Assembly: GCF_014279795.1 (NCBI RefSeq)
Contig: NZ_CP047945.1
Coordinates: 1,818,572 to 1,882,571 of the forward strand
DNA from: Synechococcus sp. PROS-7-1
GTDB lineage: Bacteria > Cyanobacteriota > Cyanobacteriia > PCC-6307 > Cyanobiaceae
Direction of reading: 5' to 3'
DNA: 64,000 bases
The notes under the pieces are model-generated. The model was not told the DNA's origin. It worked only from the letters and a program-made list of their open reading frames with translations, and did not search any database. Below are positions 8,671 through 19,534 of the stretch, one piece after another. Every line of letters starts with the position of its first letter. Position 1 is the stretch's first letter. The position numbers and the translations under genes are program-made.

Positions 8671-9603
8671 ATGCGTCGCCTCCTCTCACCTCTGTTCGCC
8701 GCCCTGATCGTGGGCGTCACAGTGCTGACAGCTCCCACCACCAGTTGGGCCTACCCCTTCTGGGCCCAACAGAACTACGACTCTCCGAGGGAAGCCACCG
8801 GAAAGATCGTTTGCGCCAACTGCCATCTCGCTCAAAAACTGACCCAAGCCGAGGTCCCCCAGTCGGTTTTGCCCGACAGCGTGTTCAAAGCTGTCGTGAA
8901 GATTCCCTACGACACCACTGTTCCAGAAATCGGTGCTGATGGCAGTGAAGTGCCTCTCCAGGTCGGCGCTGTGGTGATGCTGCCCGATGGTTTCACCCTG
9001 GCACCGCAAGATCGCTGGACCGACGACATCAAGGAAGAAACCGAAGGCGTTTATTTCACTGAGTACAGCGATGATCAGCCCAATGTGATCCTTGTGGGTC
9101 CGATCCCCGGCGATCAGCACCAGGAGATTGTCTTCCCCGTGCTTTCACCGGATCCAGCCACTGACAGCAACATCCATTTCGGCAAATACTCCATTCACGT
9201 GGGCGGCAACCGTGGCCGAGGCCAGGTGTATCCCACAGGTGAAAAGAGCAACAACACCGTGTTCACAGCGCCGTCCTCCGGAACCGTGAGTTCCATCGAA
9301 GCGGGTGATAACGGAGCCAGCGTGGTGACCATCACTTCAGCCGATGGCAGTGAGCTGTCTGAAACCGTTCCTGTTGGACCAGCACTGATCGTGTCCGTCG
9401 GCGATGCCGTTGAGGCAGGTGCTCCAATCACCAACGACCCCAATGTGGGCGGCTTTGGACAACTTGATACCGAAGTTGTGCTCCAGAATCCCGTGCGTAT
9501 CTACGGACTGCTGGCCTTCTTCGCAGCCGTGGCTCTGGCCCAGATCATGCTGGTACTGAAGAAAAAGCAGTTTGAGAAAGTGCAGGCTGCGGAGGGCATT
9601 TGA
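8671..9603 (+). CDS. petA: Cytochrome f (apocytochrome)
   Basis: Heme c subunit of the b6f complex, passing electrons to plastocyanin or cytochrome c6 in the lumen. The 310-residue precursor has a signal peptide ending at SWA, so the mature protein starts with the conserved Tyr (YPFWAQQNY) whose amino group ligates heme. The heme-binding CANCH is at 48-52, and a C-terminal membrane helix precedes a basic stromal tail. The ATG at 8671 is chosen over a frame open to 8425, which overlaps petC and lacks a signal peptide. lgt starts inside its last codons. Confidence 0.98.
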   Translation: MRRLLSPLFAALIVGVTVLTAPTTSWAYPFWAQQNYDSPREATGKIVCANCHLAQKLTQAEVPQSVLPDSVFKAVVKIPYDTTVPEIGADGSEVPLQVGAVVMLPDGFTLAPQDRWTDDIKEETEGVYFTEYSDDQPNVILVGPIPGDQHQEIVFPVLSPDPATDSNIHFGKYSIHVGGNRGRGQVYPTGEKSNNTVFTAPSSGTVSSIEAGDNGASVVTITSADGSELSETVPVGPALIVSVGDAVEAGAPITNDPNVGGFGQLDTEVVLQNPVRIYGLLAFFAAVALAQIMLVLKKKQFEKVQAAEGI

Positions 9604-10472
9604 ATTCGGTGTTGATTCCTGGCGTCTTCACCTCCCCTGGGCCCGAGCTTTTTCAGCTCGGGCCTTTCGTTCTTCGCTGGTATGGCCTGCTCATCGCCCT
9701 GGCCGTACTGATTGGCCTCAATCTCTCCAGCTGGCTTGCCCGTCAACGTGGCCTTGATGGCGCTTTGATCAGCGACCTCCTGCCCATCCTCGTGCTCGCT
9801 TCCGTTGTGGGCGCTCGGATGTATTACGTGGCCTTTGAGTGGAGAACCTATCAAGGTTCATGGTGGGACGCCTTCGCCATCTGGCGCGGTGGGATTGCCA
9901 TCCATGGAGCCTTAATCGCAGGAACGCTCTCAGTGATCGTGTTCTGCCGGTGGCGACGCGTTCCCTTCTGGGATGTTCTCGATGTTCTGGTGCCCTCAGT
10001 GATTCTCGGGCAAGCCATCGGTCGCTGGGGAAATTTTTTCAACTCAGAAGCCTTCGGAGTCCCCACGGATCTTCCTTGGAAACTCCTGATTCCATTTGCC
10101 AACAGACCTAAGATTTTCGCGGATTCAGAGTATTTCCATCCAACATTTCTCTACGAATCTCTCTGGAATCTGGCTCTTTTCATCGGACTACTTGTTTTGT
10201 TCAGGCTGGGGCAGCGAGGTCGAATTCAGCTGCCGGCTGGAGCCTTGAGCTGCTTTTATCTTCTCGGATACAGCCTCGGACGCATCTGGATTGAGGGTCT
10301 GCGCATCGATCCGCTTTGCCTGGGAGGTCAGCCACCGTTCTGCGATGGCGGCCTGCGGATCGCCCAGTTGATGAGCCTTGCTCTGATGGCCCTGGCCTCA
10401 GCTGGGCTGTTTTGGCTCTACGGCCGCCGCGCATCACTGCCTGATCCAGGTCTCCGCCGCGTCGACCCTTGA
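9600..10472 (+). CDS. lgt: Prolipoprotein diacylglyceryl transferase
   Basis: Adds diacylglycerol to the lipobox cysteine of preprolipoproteins in the cytoplasmic membrane, the first step of lipoprotein maturation. The 290 residues contain about seven hydrophobic helices and the family signature [13 protein letters not shown] at about 141-153, including the essential Arg. The likely start is the TTG at 9600, which overlaps the petA stop; GTG at 9609 is an alternative. The coupling to petA suggests the two are translated together. cobM overlaps its stop by one base. Confidence 0.94.
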   Translation: MNSVLIPGVFTSPGPELFQLGPFVLRWYGLLIALAVLIGLNLSSWLARQRGLDGALISDLLPILVLASVVGARMYYVAFEWRTYQGSWWDAFAIWRGGIAIHGALIAGTLSVIVFCRWRRVPFWDVLDVLVPSVILGQAIGRWGNFFNSEAFGVPTDLPWKLLIPFANRPKIFADSEYFHPTFLYESLWNLALFIGLLVLFRLGQRGRIQLPAGALSCFYLLGYSLGRIWIEGLRIDPLCLGGQPPFCDGGLRIAQLMSLALMALASAGLFWLYGRRASLPDPGLRRVDP

Positions 10473-11233
10473 TGACAACCATCTCCATCGTTGGAGCCGG
10501 CCCCGGCGCTCCCGATCTGCTCACCCGCAGAGCTGAACAGAGAATTCAGGCGGCGGATGTGCTGATCTGGACCGACTCGCTGGTTGCGCCTCAAATTGCC
10601 GCCCTGGCACCTGAGCATTGCGAACGGATTCGCACCAGCACACTCACGCTGGAAGAGGTGATCCCCCTGATGATCGATCGAGCAAGTCAGGGGTTGCGTG
10701 TGGTCCGTCTCCATGACGGCGATCCCTGCCTTTACAGCGCTCTCAACGAACAGATCTGCGCACTCGCGGATGCCGACATCACTGTGGAGGTTGTCCCCGG
10801 GATCAGTGCTTATCAAGCCACCGCAGCGGCCATCAATGCAGAGCTCACGATTCCCGGCGTGGTGCAGACGATCGTGCTCGGTCGCACCGGCGGCCGCACA
10901 GGGGTTCCTGAGCGGGAACAACTGGATGATCTCGCCAGATTGCAAGCGTCGCTGTGCCTTTACCTCAGCGCACGGCATGTTGATGAGGTTCAGTCCACGC
11001 TCCTCAAGCACTACCCCGCTGACACTCCTGTCGCGATCGGCTACCGGGTGAGCTGGCCCGATCAGTCAATCGATGTGGTTCCGCTTGAGGCAATGGCCGA
11101 TGCAACAAGGGCACGGAACCTGATCCGCACCACCTTGTATGTGATCAGCCCAGCTCTACGGGATCGAGACAGTTCCGATCGGTCGCGGCTTTATTCTCCC
11201 GATCACGACCACCTCTTCAGACCACGGGGCTGA
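10472..11233 (+). CDS. cobM: Precorrin-4 C11-methyltransferase
   Basis: SAM-dependent methyltransferase of corrin ring synthesis, acting on precorrin-4 or cobalt-precorrin-4. The 253-residue product shows the family's GAGPGAPDLLT near the N-terminus, RLHDGDPCLYSAL in the middle and VVPGISAYQATAAA, all typical of tetrapyrrole methylases. Its ATG at 10472 shares its first base with the lgt stop codon, so it is probably translated by reinitiation in the petC-petA-lgt message. It is the only corrin ring gene in the window, though a CobT-like gene lies at 34567-35772. Confidence 0.94.
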   Translation: MTTISIVGAGPGAPDLLTRRAEQRIQAADVLIWTDSLVAPQIAALAPEHCERIRTSTLTLEEVIPLMIDRASQGLRVVRLHDGDPCLYSALNEQICALADADITVEVVPGISAYQATAAAINAELTIPGVVQTIVLGRTGGRTGVPEREQLDDLARLQASLCLYLSARHVDEVQSTLLKHYPADTPVAIGYRVSWPDQSIDVVPLEAMADATRARNLIRTTLYVISPALRDRDSSDRSRLYSPDHDHLFRPRG

Positions 11234-11255
11234 AACTGAGCCTCATCTCGTGGTT

Positions 11256-11261
11256 TAAGAT
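11256..11261 (+). promoter_or_regulatory. Possible -10 box of tRNA-Val
   Basis: TAAGAT lies about 10 bases before the first base of the tRNA, in the position expected of a -10 hexamer. No good -35 box is present. Weak call. Confidence 0.3.
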
Positions 11262-11271
11262 TACGTTGTGC

Positions 11272-11343
<72 letters not shown>

Positions 11344-11457
11344 TGATTTCTGCTGCAGCTCGCGCCATTCACACTGATGTGACTGTAGGTGCGTGATCTG
11401 ACTGACAAGATCCGAGATCACCATTATGTTCGGACGAATTCAGAGGTTCGGGCCCCA

Positions 11458-12276
11458 ATGCGCTCTGAGGAGTCAGCTGATCAGGCAAGACACGAGACAG
11501 CCTCGAAGCTGGTGACTATCGGAAGCCAACTGCGCTCGGCGAGGGAAGCGGCGGGTCTGAGTGGCGCACAACTGGCTGATTCCCTGCACATGGGCCACGA
11601 GCAGCTCGATGCTCTTGAAAAAGGTGAACGGGACCGATTGCCCGAACCGGTGTTTATCAAGGCCATGACTCGACGCGTTGCGGCCAGGCTTCAGATGGAT
11701 GCAGACCCGCTCATCCATGAGCTGAGCATCGCAATGGCAGAGGGACAAGCCGAACGATCGCCTAAGACGACTCCCCCTACCCCTTCTCCTCTTACCTCCC
11801 GAGACAAGCCATCTCCTGCACGATCTGAATCAAACCCATCGGCGACGATCTGGAAAGCCGCGGCAACCATCGCCCTCTTAGCTGGCATCGGTATCGGCAG
11901 CGCTTTGGTCTTTACCAAACAGCGGCAGATCTCGCCTCCTGCAGTGGCTTCAAACACAACGTCGCGCCCGCCGACGCCAGAGACTCCGGAGCCAGCGGTG
12001 ACAACCGAACCGGAATCCTCGCTGATCCCGGCATCCGAAGCTCCTGCACTGTCGATTACCAGTCAGGAACCAAGCTGGCTGGAAGTCCGTAATGCCAATC
12101 GCGAGACGGTTTACGAGGGAACACTTGACGGAGAGAGTCCACTGGCTGTCAATCCAGGAGACGAGGTTTATGCAGGACGCCCTGACCTCGTTTTACTCAG
12201 CGTTGGCAACAATCCCCCCCAACCTCTCGGCGACATCACCGATATTCGCTGGCACAAGATCACTCCTGAACCTTGA
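11458..12276 (+). CDS. RodZ-like helix-turn-helix membrane protein
   Basis: 272-residue protein with a cytoplasmic HTH_25-type domain at about 18-80 (GSQLRSAREAAGLSGAQLAD), a Pro/Ser-rich linker, one membrane helix at about 131-153, a second Pro/Thr/Glu-rich linker and a C-terminal beta domain resembling DUF4115 (SWLEVRNANRETVYEGTL). This is the RodZ architecture, which in rods links MreB to the wall-synthesis machinery. No mreB is nearby. The ATG at 11458 is chosen; a GTG at 11389 would add 23 residues. Its 3' end overlaps that of ppx by 17 bases, tail to tail. Confidence 0.75.
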   Translation: MRSEESADQARHETASKLVTIGSQLRSAREAAGLSGAQLADSLHMGHEQLDALEKGERDRLPEPVFIKAMTRRVAARLQMDADPLIHELSIAMAEGQAERSPKTTPPTPSPLTSRDKPSPARSESNPSATIWKAAATIALLAGIGIGSALVFTKQRQISPPAVASNTTSRPPTPETPEPAVTTEPESSLIPASEAPALSITSQEPSWLEVRNANRETVYEGTLDGESPLAVNPGDEVYAGRPDLVLLSVGNNPPQPLGDITDIRWHKITPEP

Positions 12277-13888
12277 CCTTCAGGTTCAGACCAGTGACCT
12301 CCCGGACAATCGCTTCACAGCTTTCCAAGCTCCACTGCTCGAGACTGAGATTCTGATTCAGACGCTCTGGCACGAGTTCCAGGGTCACGGAGCTGGAGGT
12401 GAACCCCACAGAAAGGGTTTTCACAACAGGGTCTGGACGTCGATCCAGAGCTGCTGCCAACCGAAGCAACAAGGCCATTTCAGAGACTGTTCGTCGGTTC
12501 TGGCGTGTCTGCAAGGCCTGCCAAGCTTCATGTCGTTTCTTGGGCAAACTGCGGCGGTGATAGCGCGCAATCGCGGCGATCATCAGATGCTCGGATTCTG
12601 AGTAACCAAGCAGTTCTCCATGCCTGATCAGGTACCAAGAATGCTTGTGGTATGCGCTGAGGTTGATGTGTTGGCCGCAGGCATGCAGCAAAGCGGCCGC
12701 CCACAGCAGATCACGGCCTGAACCGTCATCACGGTGCAAACACCCCTGCGTGCTGTCGTAAAGACTGAGGGCATGACTGGCAACGCGCTCCGCCCGAACC
12801 CGATTGACGGCAAATCGCTGGGCCTGATGCATCACCGTGCGCTGGCGGATGCTGCTCTGAAAGCTGAAGCGGTCCTCCAGCAGTCCATGACGCAGCATCC
12901 AGTCCACGATCAGCCCTTCCCTCAGGGCCCGTTCACTGAGAACTAGCTCTCCAACACCCAGCATCTGCATGGTGGTTTGAAGAATCAAGGCTCCAGGAAC
13001 AATGATCTCCGCCCGTCTGTCGTTGATCGGTGCCAGGTCGCGCCGTTGCTCAGGTGTCATCACCACCAAGCGCTCCACCACGCGATCCAAGCGCTGCTTG
13101 GAGACCTTGTAACCATGCAGCTTTAGCGGCGGTCGATCGTCTTCAGTGGCTGCCAACGCACCAATGGCCATGGCCGTGCCACTGGTCGCGACCAGCACAG
13201 GGGTCTCACCCGGCTTGATCCGTCGGTGAACCTTGTCGACGGCTGGCTCAAGTGATCCCTGAATGAACGCTTGAAGAAACGATCGCCGATGCGGAGGGAT
13301 TGGATCGTCTTTCACGAAATCCCTCTGCAAACGCACCGCACCCACCCGGGTGCTCGTCAGAGCACGGGCATCACGACCATCCGCAAGGATCAACTCGGTG
13401 GATCCACCGCCGATGTCCAGCACAAGATGGGGACGATCGCCGAAGGGCATCCCAGACAGAACCCCCAGATAGATCAGCCGAGCCTCCTCCGGACCGCTCA
13501 CCAGATCCACATCGAGCCCGAGCTGATCCTGCACCGTCTGCAGAAAATCCCGACCGTTGGGAGCTTCACGAACAGCACTGGTGGCTGCGATCACGATCTG
13601 CTCCACCTGGTGACTGATCGCCAGTTCCTTAAAGCGGCGAAGGCTTGCAAGCCCTCGTTCCATTGCCTCTGGCGTCAGCTCGCCGGTGTCTGGGTCCTTC
13701 TCACCCAACCGTGTGGTGGATTTCTCGGCCAGCTCGATGCTGAACGTTCCCAATGCAACATCCACGGATGCCACCAACAGATGGGTGGAATTCGTGCCGA
13801 CATCGATGGCTGCGACCTGCCGCAGACGCTCCCCAAACGGAGGGGCGTCGGAAAACTCCTGATTGAGCTGCCGGCTGTTCTGATCCAT
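12260..13888 (-). CDS. ppx: Exopolyphosphatase / pppGpp phosphohydrolase family protein
   Basis: Hydrolyses terminal phosphate from polyphosphate, or pppGpp to ppGpp in the GppA branch. The 542 residues hold an ASKHA-type Ppx/GppA domain beginning AAIDVGTNSTHLLVA, a glycine-rich LVLDIGGGSTELIL near residue 160, and an HD-like helical C-terminal domain (AALLHACGQHINLSAYHKH). The ATG at 13888 is used; 20 further codons upstream have no family similarity. The start is 100 bases from the divergent ubiA gene. Confidence 0.9.
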   Translation of the reverse strand: MDQNSRQLNQEFSDAPPFGERLRQVAAIDVGTNSTHLLVASVDVALGTFSIELAEKSTTRLGEKDPDTGELTPEAMERGLASLRRFKELAISHQVEQIVIAATSAVREAPNGRDFLQTVQDQLGLDVDLVSGPEEARLIYLGVLSGMPFGDRPHLVLDIGGGSTELILADGRDARALTSTRVGAVRLQRDFVKDDPIPPHRRSFLQAFIQGSLEPAVDKVHRRIKPGETPVLVATSGTAMAIGALAATEDDRPPLKLHGYKVSKQRLDRVVERLVVMTPEQRRDLAPINDRRAEIIVPGALILQTTMQMLGVGELVLSERALREGLIVDWMLRHGLLEDRFSFQSSIRQRTVMHQAQRFAVNRVRAERVASHALSLYDSTQGCLHRDDGSGRDLLWAAALLHACGQHINLSAYHKHSWYLIRHGELLGYSESEHLMIAAIARYHRRSLPKKRHEAWQALQTRQNRRTVSEMALLLRLAAALDRRPDPVVKTLSVGFTSSSVTLELVPERLNQNLSLEQWSLESCEAIVREVTGLNLKVKVQE

Positions 13889-13988
13889 CGCAGTCTCAAG
13901 AAAAGGCTCGGCACCTGCCATGGAGCACCGTGATGGAAACCTGCCCACTCTGGCATCGGCACCAGGGGACGCCGGCGCTGATTAAGGT

Positions 13989-14915
13989 TTGAGAAATTCA
14001 AGTCCGTCAGCCCAGTCCGTGACCGGCACGCTCTCCTCCCGCCTCACGTCCCCCTGGGTGGCCCTGCTGCGCTGGAACAAACCCAGTGGCCGTCTGATTC
14101 TTCTCATTCCAGCCGGATGGAGTCTTTGGCTGAATCCAGCCGGAACACCATCCCTGCAGCTCATCCTCCAGATCCTGATCGGGGGGCTCGCTGTCAGTGC
14201 AGCAGGCTGCGTTGCCAACGACCTCTGGGACCAGAGAATTGACCGTGAAGTGGCACGTACCAGTCAAAGACCCTTAGCCCGTGGCGATCTCAACCGTGTG
14301 CAGGCCTTCACTCTGCTGGCCGTTCTGCTGACGCTGTCGCTGCTGGTGGTGATCAGCCTGCCTGCAGACGTGCGACTGCTCTGCCTCCAATTGGCGGTTT
14401 TGGCCTTGCCACCGATCCTCCTCTACCCCTCTGCCAAGCGCTGGTTTCCCTTTCCACAGGCCATCCTTGCGTTCTGCTGGGGCTTCGCCGTTCTGATTCC
14501 GTGGGCTGCAGCCACTGGGTCCCTCAGTCTCAGCCTGCCGCTGATTGCAACCTGGGGGGCGACACTCTGCTGGACCTTCAGCTTCGACACCGTCTACGCG
14601 ATGGCGGACCGGCCTGACGACGCCACGCTCAAGCTGCGCAGCAGCGCATTGACCCTCGGGGATTCCGCCGTGAAGGTTGTACGCGCTGGCTATGGCCTGA
14701 CGGCTGTAGGGCTCGCGATTGCCGCCGCAGCAACCCAAACGGGAGTGATCTTCTGGATCTTTTGGAGTGTGGCCTGCATCGGCTTCTGGCGTTCAACCCT
14801 TCCCTTGAAGGCGGAAGACCAGCAAGCCGCCTCGGTGTACGCCAAACATTTCGCCCGACAAGTGCAAATCGGCAGCTTGTTGCTCGCCGGGGTGGTCCTC
14901 AGCCGGCTGGGTTGA
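13989..14915 (+). CDS. ubiA: UbiA-family 4-hydroxybenzoate polyprenyltransferase
   Basis: Membrane prenyltransferase that attaches a polyprenyl chain to an aromatic ring; in cyanobacteria the orthologue acts on 4-hydroxybenzoate in plastoquinone synthesis. The 308 residues have about eight hydrophobic helices. The first Asp-rich motif reads NDLWDQRIDREVART and the second DTVYAMADRPDDA, both intact. The start is uncertain: TTG at 13989 is the longest, GTG at 14019 is a good alternative, and neither has a clear Shine-Dalgarno. The stop overlaps the ldcA start by one base. Confidence 0.88.
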   Translation: MRNSSPSAQSVTGTLSSRLTSPWVALLRWNKPSGRLILLIPAGWSLWLNPAGTPSLQLILQILIGGLAVSAAGCVANDLWDQRIDREVARTSQRPLARGDLNRVQAFTLLAVLLTLSLLVVISLPADVRLLCLQLAVLALPPILLYPSAKRWFPFPQAILAFCWGFAVLIPWAAATGSLSLSLPLIATWGATLCWTFSFDTVYAMADRPDDATLKLRSSALTLGDSAVKVVRAGYGLTAVGLAIAAAATQTGVIFWIFWSVACIGFWRSTLPLKAEDQQAASVYAKHFARQVQIGSLLLAGVVLSRLG

Positions 14916-15835
14916 TGCCACGCACGAAGGCTCCCATTGTTCAACCGCCGTCACTCAAGCGCGGCGACGCCGTTGCCATCACGGCGCCCAGTTCGGCTCT
15001 CCGCAACGACGACAGCCTGAAGCGTGGAATCGCCGTGTTCGAATCCTGGGGACTCGAGGTGCAACCCCATCAGCTTGATGGGCGGCACTGGGGCTATCTG
15101 GCTGGAACCGACCAGCAGCGCAGAGGCGACCTCGATCAGCAACCGACCCCATCCCTGTTGGCTTGCGCCCGCGGAGGTTGGGGAGCAGCACGGCTGCTCG
15201 AACACCCATGGCCTTGGAGCCCTGGCTGGCTGCTGGGGTTCTCCGACATCACATCCCTGCTCTGCTCAAGGCTTGCCCATGGCGTGGGAGGTGGCGTGCA
15301 CGGACCCTTGGTCACAACGCTGGCCGATGAACCCGACTGGAGCCAGCACCGCCTCCAGGAACTGCTTTTCGAGCAGATAGCACCTGATCTCCAAGGGGAG
15401 ACCTGGGTGGGAGGGACAGCCCAAGGCCCATTGATCACCGTCAATCTGACCGTGGCATCCCACCTATTGGGCAGTTCCCACTTGCCGGATCTGCGGGGCA
15501 TGATCCTCGTGATCGAAGACGTGGGTGAAGCGCCTTACCGCCTGGACCGAATGCTGACGCACTGGCGACTGACAGGCACTCTTCAGGCTCTGGCGGGGAT
15601 TGGACTGGGGCGGTTCAGTGGTTGTGACGATCCCAACCTGCCAGCCAACGCTGAAGAAACGTTCAGCCTGGAGCAGGTCCTGAAGGAGCGCACTGGCGAT
15701 CTGGGCATTCCCGTGATTTCGGGATTGCCGGTTGGGCATGGCCCAGGAGGCAATGCAGCCCTGCCGATGGGCGTTCCAGCCAGGCTGGACGCAGACCGGG
15801 GAACACTGAGCCTTGAGCGTGCGAATCAGCGTTGA
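14915..15835 (+). CDS. ldcA: LD-carboxypeptidase (S66 family)
   Basis: Cytoplasmic peptidase that trims the terminal D-Ala from tetrapeptides during murein recycling. The 306-residue product shows the S66 layout: an N-terminal domain starting [16 protein letters not shown], the nucleophile Ser in GFSDITSLL, and a C-terminal domain with [16 protein letters not shown] and [15 protein letters not shown] carrying the catalytic Glu and His. The ATG shares a base with the ubiA stop. It ends convergently with ispD, overlapping by 10 bases. Confidence 0.9.
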   Translation: MPRTKAPIVQPPSLKRGDAVAITAPSSALRNDDSLKRGIAVFESWGLEVQPHQLDGRHWGYLAGTDQQRRGDLDQQPTPSLLACARGGWGAARLLEHPWPWSPGWLLGFSDITSLLCSRLAHGVGGGVHGPLVTTLADEPDWSQHRLQELLFEQIAPDLQGETWVGGTAQGPLITVNLTVASHLLGSSHLPDLRGMILVIEDVGEAPYRLDRMLTHWRLTGTLQALAGIGLGRFSGCDDPNLPANAEETFSLEQVLKERTGDLGIPVISGLPVGHGPGGNAALPMGVPARLDADRGTLSLERANQR

Positions 15836-16536
15836 GCTAACACGGCCGCTGCCACGGTGAGATCGAAGGGTGTGGTCACCTTGATGTTTCCTGGCCCTGC
15901 ATCGAGCACCCGCACCGGCCAGCCAAGACGCTCAAACAACGAGGCATCGTCCGTCACCACCCAGTTTCTGGCTCTCGCCTGGGCATGACCTTCACGCAGT
16001 TCTGACACCGAGAATCCTTGGGGCGTCTGGGCGGCCCAGAGCTCAGAACGATTGGGAGTGTCAGTGATCACGCCTTGGGAGTCCACACGCTTGATGGTGT
16101 CAGTCACCGGAGTCGCGGCAATGACCGCACCACCCTTCAGGAGTGCTTCCGCACAGCGATTGAACACCTGCGGAGACAGAAGACAACGAGCGCCGTCGTG
16201 AATGAGCACGTGGCGTGCATCCCCGGGCAGTGCCTGCAGACCTCGCTCCACCGACTCCTGACGCGTGCTGCCCCCTTCAATCCAGGTCACTGGTTGCCCG
16301 GCATGGTGAAACAAGGCCGCCATGGCGGGTTGGTCCACCGGTTGACCGATGACACCGATCCAATCGATGGACGCCGCAGCGCCGGCAGCCTCCAAGGTCC
16401 ACGCAAGGACGGGTCGCCCATGCACAGCAAGCAAAAGCTTGTTGCGATCCGCCCCCATGCGCCGGCCACTGCCCGCGGCAGCAATCAACAGATGCACAAG
16501 CGACTCCTGCTGACAGCAGGCTGAAACGGCCTCCAT
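15826..16536 (-). CDS. ispD: 2-C-methyl-D-erythritol 4-phosphate cytidylyltransferase
   Basis: Joins CTP and MEP to make CDP-ME in the non-mevalonate isoprenoid pathway. The 236-residue product has the nucleotidyltransferase motif [16 protein letters not shown], the [13 protein letters not shown] segment with the metal-binding Asp, and [11 protein letters not shown]. The ATG at 16536 puts about 15 extra residues before the motif; GTG at 16497 (VHLLIAAAG) would give a more compact start. It is divergent from the GT9-like gene with only 33 bases between. Confidence 0.94.
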   Translation of the reverse strand: MEAVSACCQQESLVHLLIAAAGSGRRMGADRNKLLLAVHGRPVLAWTLEAAGAAASIDWIGVIGQPVDQPAMAALFHHAGQPVTWIEGGSTRQESVERGLQALPGDARHVLIHDGARCLLSPQVFNRCAEALLKGGAVIAATPVTDTIKRVDSQGVITDTPNRSELWAAQTPQGFSVSELREGHAQARARNWVVTDDASLFERLGWPVRVLDAGPGNIKVTTPFDLTVAAAVLAQR

Positions 16537-16569
16537 ACAATCAGCACGCACCACCTGTGCTGCCGCTTC

Positions 16570-17397
16570 ATGCGCGTTCTTGCTCTCAGCCCCGGAAGCC
16601 TGCTGCAGCAGCTGGAGCGTCTTCCTGCCCTCGCAGCCGTCGCCGAACAGCTCGACGCCCAGATCCAGGTGGCCTGCGAGCCATCCCATCGGGCGCTGTG
16701 GAACTTACTTCCGTCGGTTGAGAAAGTGATCCCCTTCCCCTTTGCGGGAGATCCCAATCTCGCTGAGTGGGCCAACCTTCTCGGGCTCGTGCGCGAACCC
16801 GACTTCCAGGCCTGCCTCAATTTCGCGACCGGACGTCAGGTCAACCTGATGCTGTCGATGAGCCATATCCCCGTTCGTGTAGCGACCGAAGGGTTTTCGA
16901 GCACAGCCTTGGTGTCTCCGGACCAGGGATGGAAGCCCCAGGCACTCGCGGCGTATCTCCAACCGTTGGGCCTGTCCCTGAATGCGGACGACTTCCGCCT
17001 CAGCCTGCCCGCCGAAGCCATGGAGGCAGCCCGCCAGCGACAACCGCCCGGGGAGGGACCACTGCTGCTGTTGGCACCGGATGACGCCGCCAATGACTGG
17101 CCGGAAGAACGCTGGCAGTTGTTGCCCGAGAGGATTCGTGAGCGGTTGCCACAGCTGCGCTGCGAGGTTCTCACCCCTCAAGCACCGTTCGCGCAGCGTG
17201 CGGCAGCGGTGGCCTGCGCCGATGTTGTTCTCAGCAGCTCCGCGATCACCCAACTGCTAACGGCGTACTGCGGAGTCCCCCTCGTGGCGATGGGCGCCAC
17301 TGCCGATGCCCTGCCCACAAGGGACGTCATCCGGGTCCTGCCTGGCGATCGTCAGGGCCTGAGCACCGAGGAGGTGATGAAAGCCCTCGGGTTCTGA
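16570..17397 (+). CDS. Glycosyltransferase family 9-like protein
   Basis: 275-residue soluble protein resembling ADP-heptose:LPS heptosyltransferases (GT9). The N-terminus [20 protein letters not shown] matches the first Rossmann strand of that family, and the C-terminal half has [18 protein letters not shown] and [20 protein letters not shown] where GT9 proteins bind the nucleotide sugar. It is shorter than typical heptosyltransferases (about 320-350). The donor and acceptor are unknown. Its stop overlaps the K+ channel start. Confidence 0.7.
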   Translation: MRVLALSPGSLLQQLERLPALAAVAEQLDAQIQVACEPSHRALWNLLPSVEKVIPFPFAGDPNLAEWANLLGLVREPDFQACLNFATGRQVNLMLSMSHIPVRVATEGFSSTALVSPDQGWKPQALAAYLQPLGLSLNADDFRLSLPAEAMEAARQRQPPGEGPLLLLAPDDAANDWPEERWQLLPERIRERLPQLRCEVLTPQAPFAQRAAAVACADVVLSSSAITQLLTAYCGVPLVAMGATADALPTRDVIRVLPGDRQGLSTEEVMKALGF

Positions 17398-18518
17398 TGA
17401 ACGAAGCGCGACGCCAACGGATGCCAGGCCGATTGAAAGCTGGTCAGCGTCGCCGCCATTTGCAGCTGCTGGCCCGCCCATGGCTGCTGCCGATCATGGC
17501 GCTCACGGCCGTGATTCTCGGTGGCGCCATTGGGTACCGCATCACCGAAGGCTGGGACTGGGGAGACTGCCTCTGGATGGTGCTGATCACCATCAGCACC
17601 ATCGGCTACGGCGAGGTGGAGCCGTTGTCCCAGGCAGGACGTCTGGTGACCGTGCTGACCATCGCCGGCGGACTGTTGGTGGTCCAGCTCACGATCCAAC
17701 GGGTGCTGGGACTGTCACAATCTGGCTACTTCCGCCAGCTACGGGAGATTCGATTTCGTCGGATGCTGCGGCGCATGCACGACCACGTGATCCTCTGTGG
17801 ATATGGCCGGATCGGCAAGGAGATCGGTGAGCAGCTGCTGCTTGAGAACGTTCAGGTTCTTGTGGTGGAAATGGATCCAAAACGCCAGAGAGCTGCGCAG
17901 GAACGAGGACTGCAAGTCCTTCAGGCCGATGCAACGCTCGATGAAACGCTCCTAGAGGCAGGGCTCGACCGCTGCCGAAGCCTGGTGGCGGCACTACCGA
18001 GCAATGCCGCCAATCTGTACGTGGTTCTCAGCGCCAGGGGCCTGCGCAAAAACTGCCGGCTGATCGCCAGAGCCGACAGCGATGAGGCCGCCTCCAAACT
18101 GGAACTGGCGGGTGCGTCCGTGGTGGTGAGTCCCTACGTGGCAGGAGGCCGGGTGATGGCAGCCACGGCCCTGCGGCCCATCGCCGTTGACTTCATGGAT
18201 CTGCTGGCTGGCTCTGACTGCGAAATCGAGGAGTTCCGATTGAGCCGGGATCCTCTGCTGATGAGCCACCTTTCCCATCGCAGCCTGGCGGAGCTTGCGC
18301 TGGATCGTCGCAGCGGCGCCATGCTGCTGGCCATTCGCGAAAACAGCACACTCACCGCCAATCCAAGCGGAAGCATGACTCTGGCGCCTGGACAGATGCT
18401 GGTGGTGATGGGCAGCCAAGATCAGTTGACTGCATTTAGGACGATCCTGGGGGACGCCCTCGACACTGTTGAAACCATGGGCGGGGTCGCCCACTTGAAT
18501 GAACCGGCATCTGGATGA
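17397..18518 (+). CDS. Two-TM potassium channel with RCK (TrkA-N/TrkA-C) domain
   Basis: MthK-like K+ channel subunit of the cytoplasmic membrane. Of 373 residues, a first membrane helix lies at about 30-50, the pore loop with selectivity filter TIGYG at 68-72, and a second helix at about 80-105. The RCK Rossmann domain begins HVILCGYGRIGKEIGEQ near residue 128, followed by a TrkA-C domain to the end. Ligand gating, perhaps by Ca2+ or nucleotides, is inferred from the family. The ATG overlaps the preceding gene's stop (ATGA). Confidence 0.9.
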   Translation: MNEARRQRMPGRLKAGQRRRHLQLLARPWLLPIMALTAVILGGAIGYRITEGWDWGDCLWMVLITISTIGYGEVEPLSQAGRLVTVLTIAGGLLVVQLTIQRVLGLSQSGYFRQLREIRFRRMLRRMHDHVILCGYGRIGKEIGEQLLLENVQVLVVEMDPKRQRAAQERGLQVLQADATLDETLLEAGLDRCRSLVAALPSNAANLYVVLSARGLRKNCRLIARADSDEAASKLELAGASVVVSPYVAGGRVMAATALRPIAVDFMDLLAGSDCEIEEFRLSRDPLLMSHLSHRSLAELALDRRSGAMLLAIRENSTLTANPSGSMTLAPGQMLVVMGSQDQLTAFRTILGDALDTVETMGGVAHLNEPASG

Positions 18519-18535
18519 GGCCCGATTTGGGCTGA

Positions 18536-19318
<783 letters not shown>

Positions 19319-19345
19319 GCTCAATCCCTCGGAAGATCTCAACGT

Positions 19346-19534
19346 TCAGGGGGCTGCACCCGGTTCAAGCGGCTGCACCAACTCATCTCTGAGCCTGCGA
19401 ATTTTCTGCAACAGCTTGTACCGGCGCCTTCGCTCCGTCAGGGTGAGAAAGATCCGAAGTGGCACATAGACCAGCGCCATGATCCCGGCCAGACCGGTCA
19501 TCAGAACGAAGAACAGCGCGCCTGAATCGTTCAT
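19346..19534 (-). CDS. Small membrane protein of unknown function
   Basis: 62 residues: one N-terminal helix (ALFFVLMTGLAGIMALVYVP), then a strongly basic amphipathic stretch with RRRRYKLLQKIRRLRDEL and a Pro-rich end. The layout is of a single-pass protein with a cytoplasmic coiled tail. I do not recognise a named family. It lies between fabG (convergent, 27 bases) and groEL (divergent, 129 bases) and has a hydrophobic pattern unlikely by chance. Confidence 0.6.
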   Translation of the reverse strand: MNDSGALFFVLMTGLAGIMALVYVPLRIFLTLTERRRRYKLLQKIRRLRDELVQPLEPGAAP

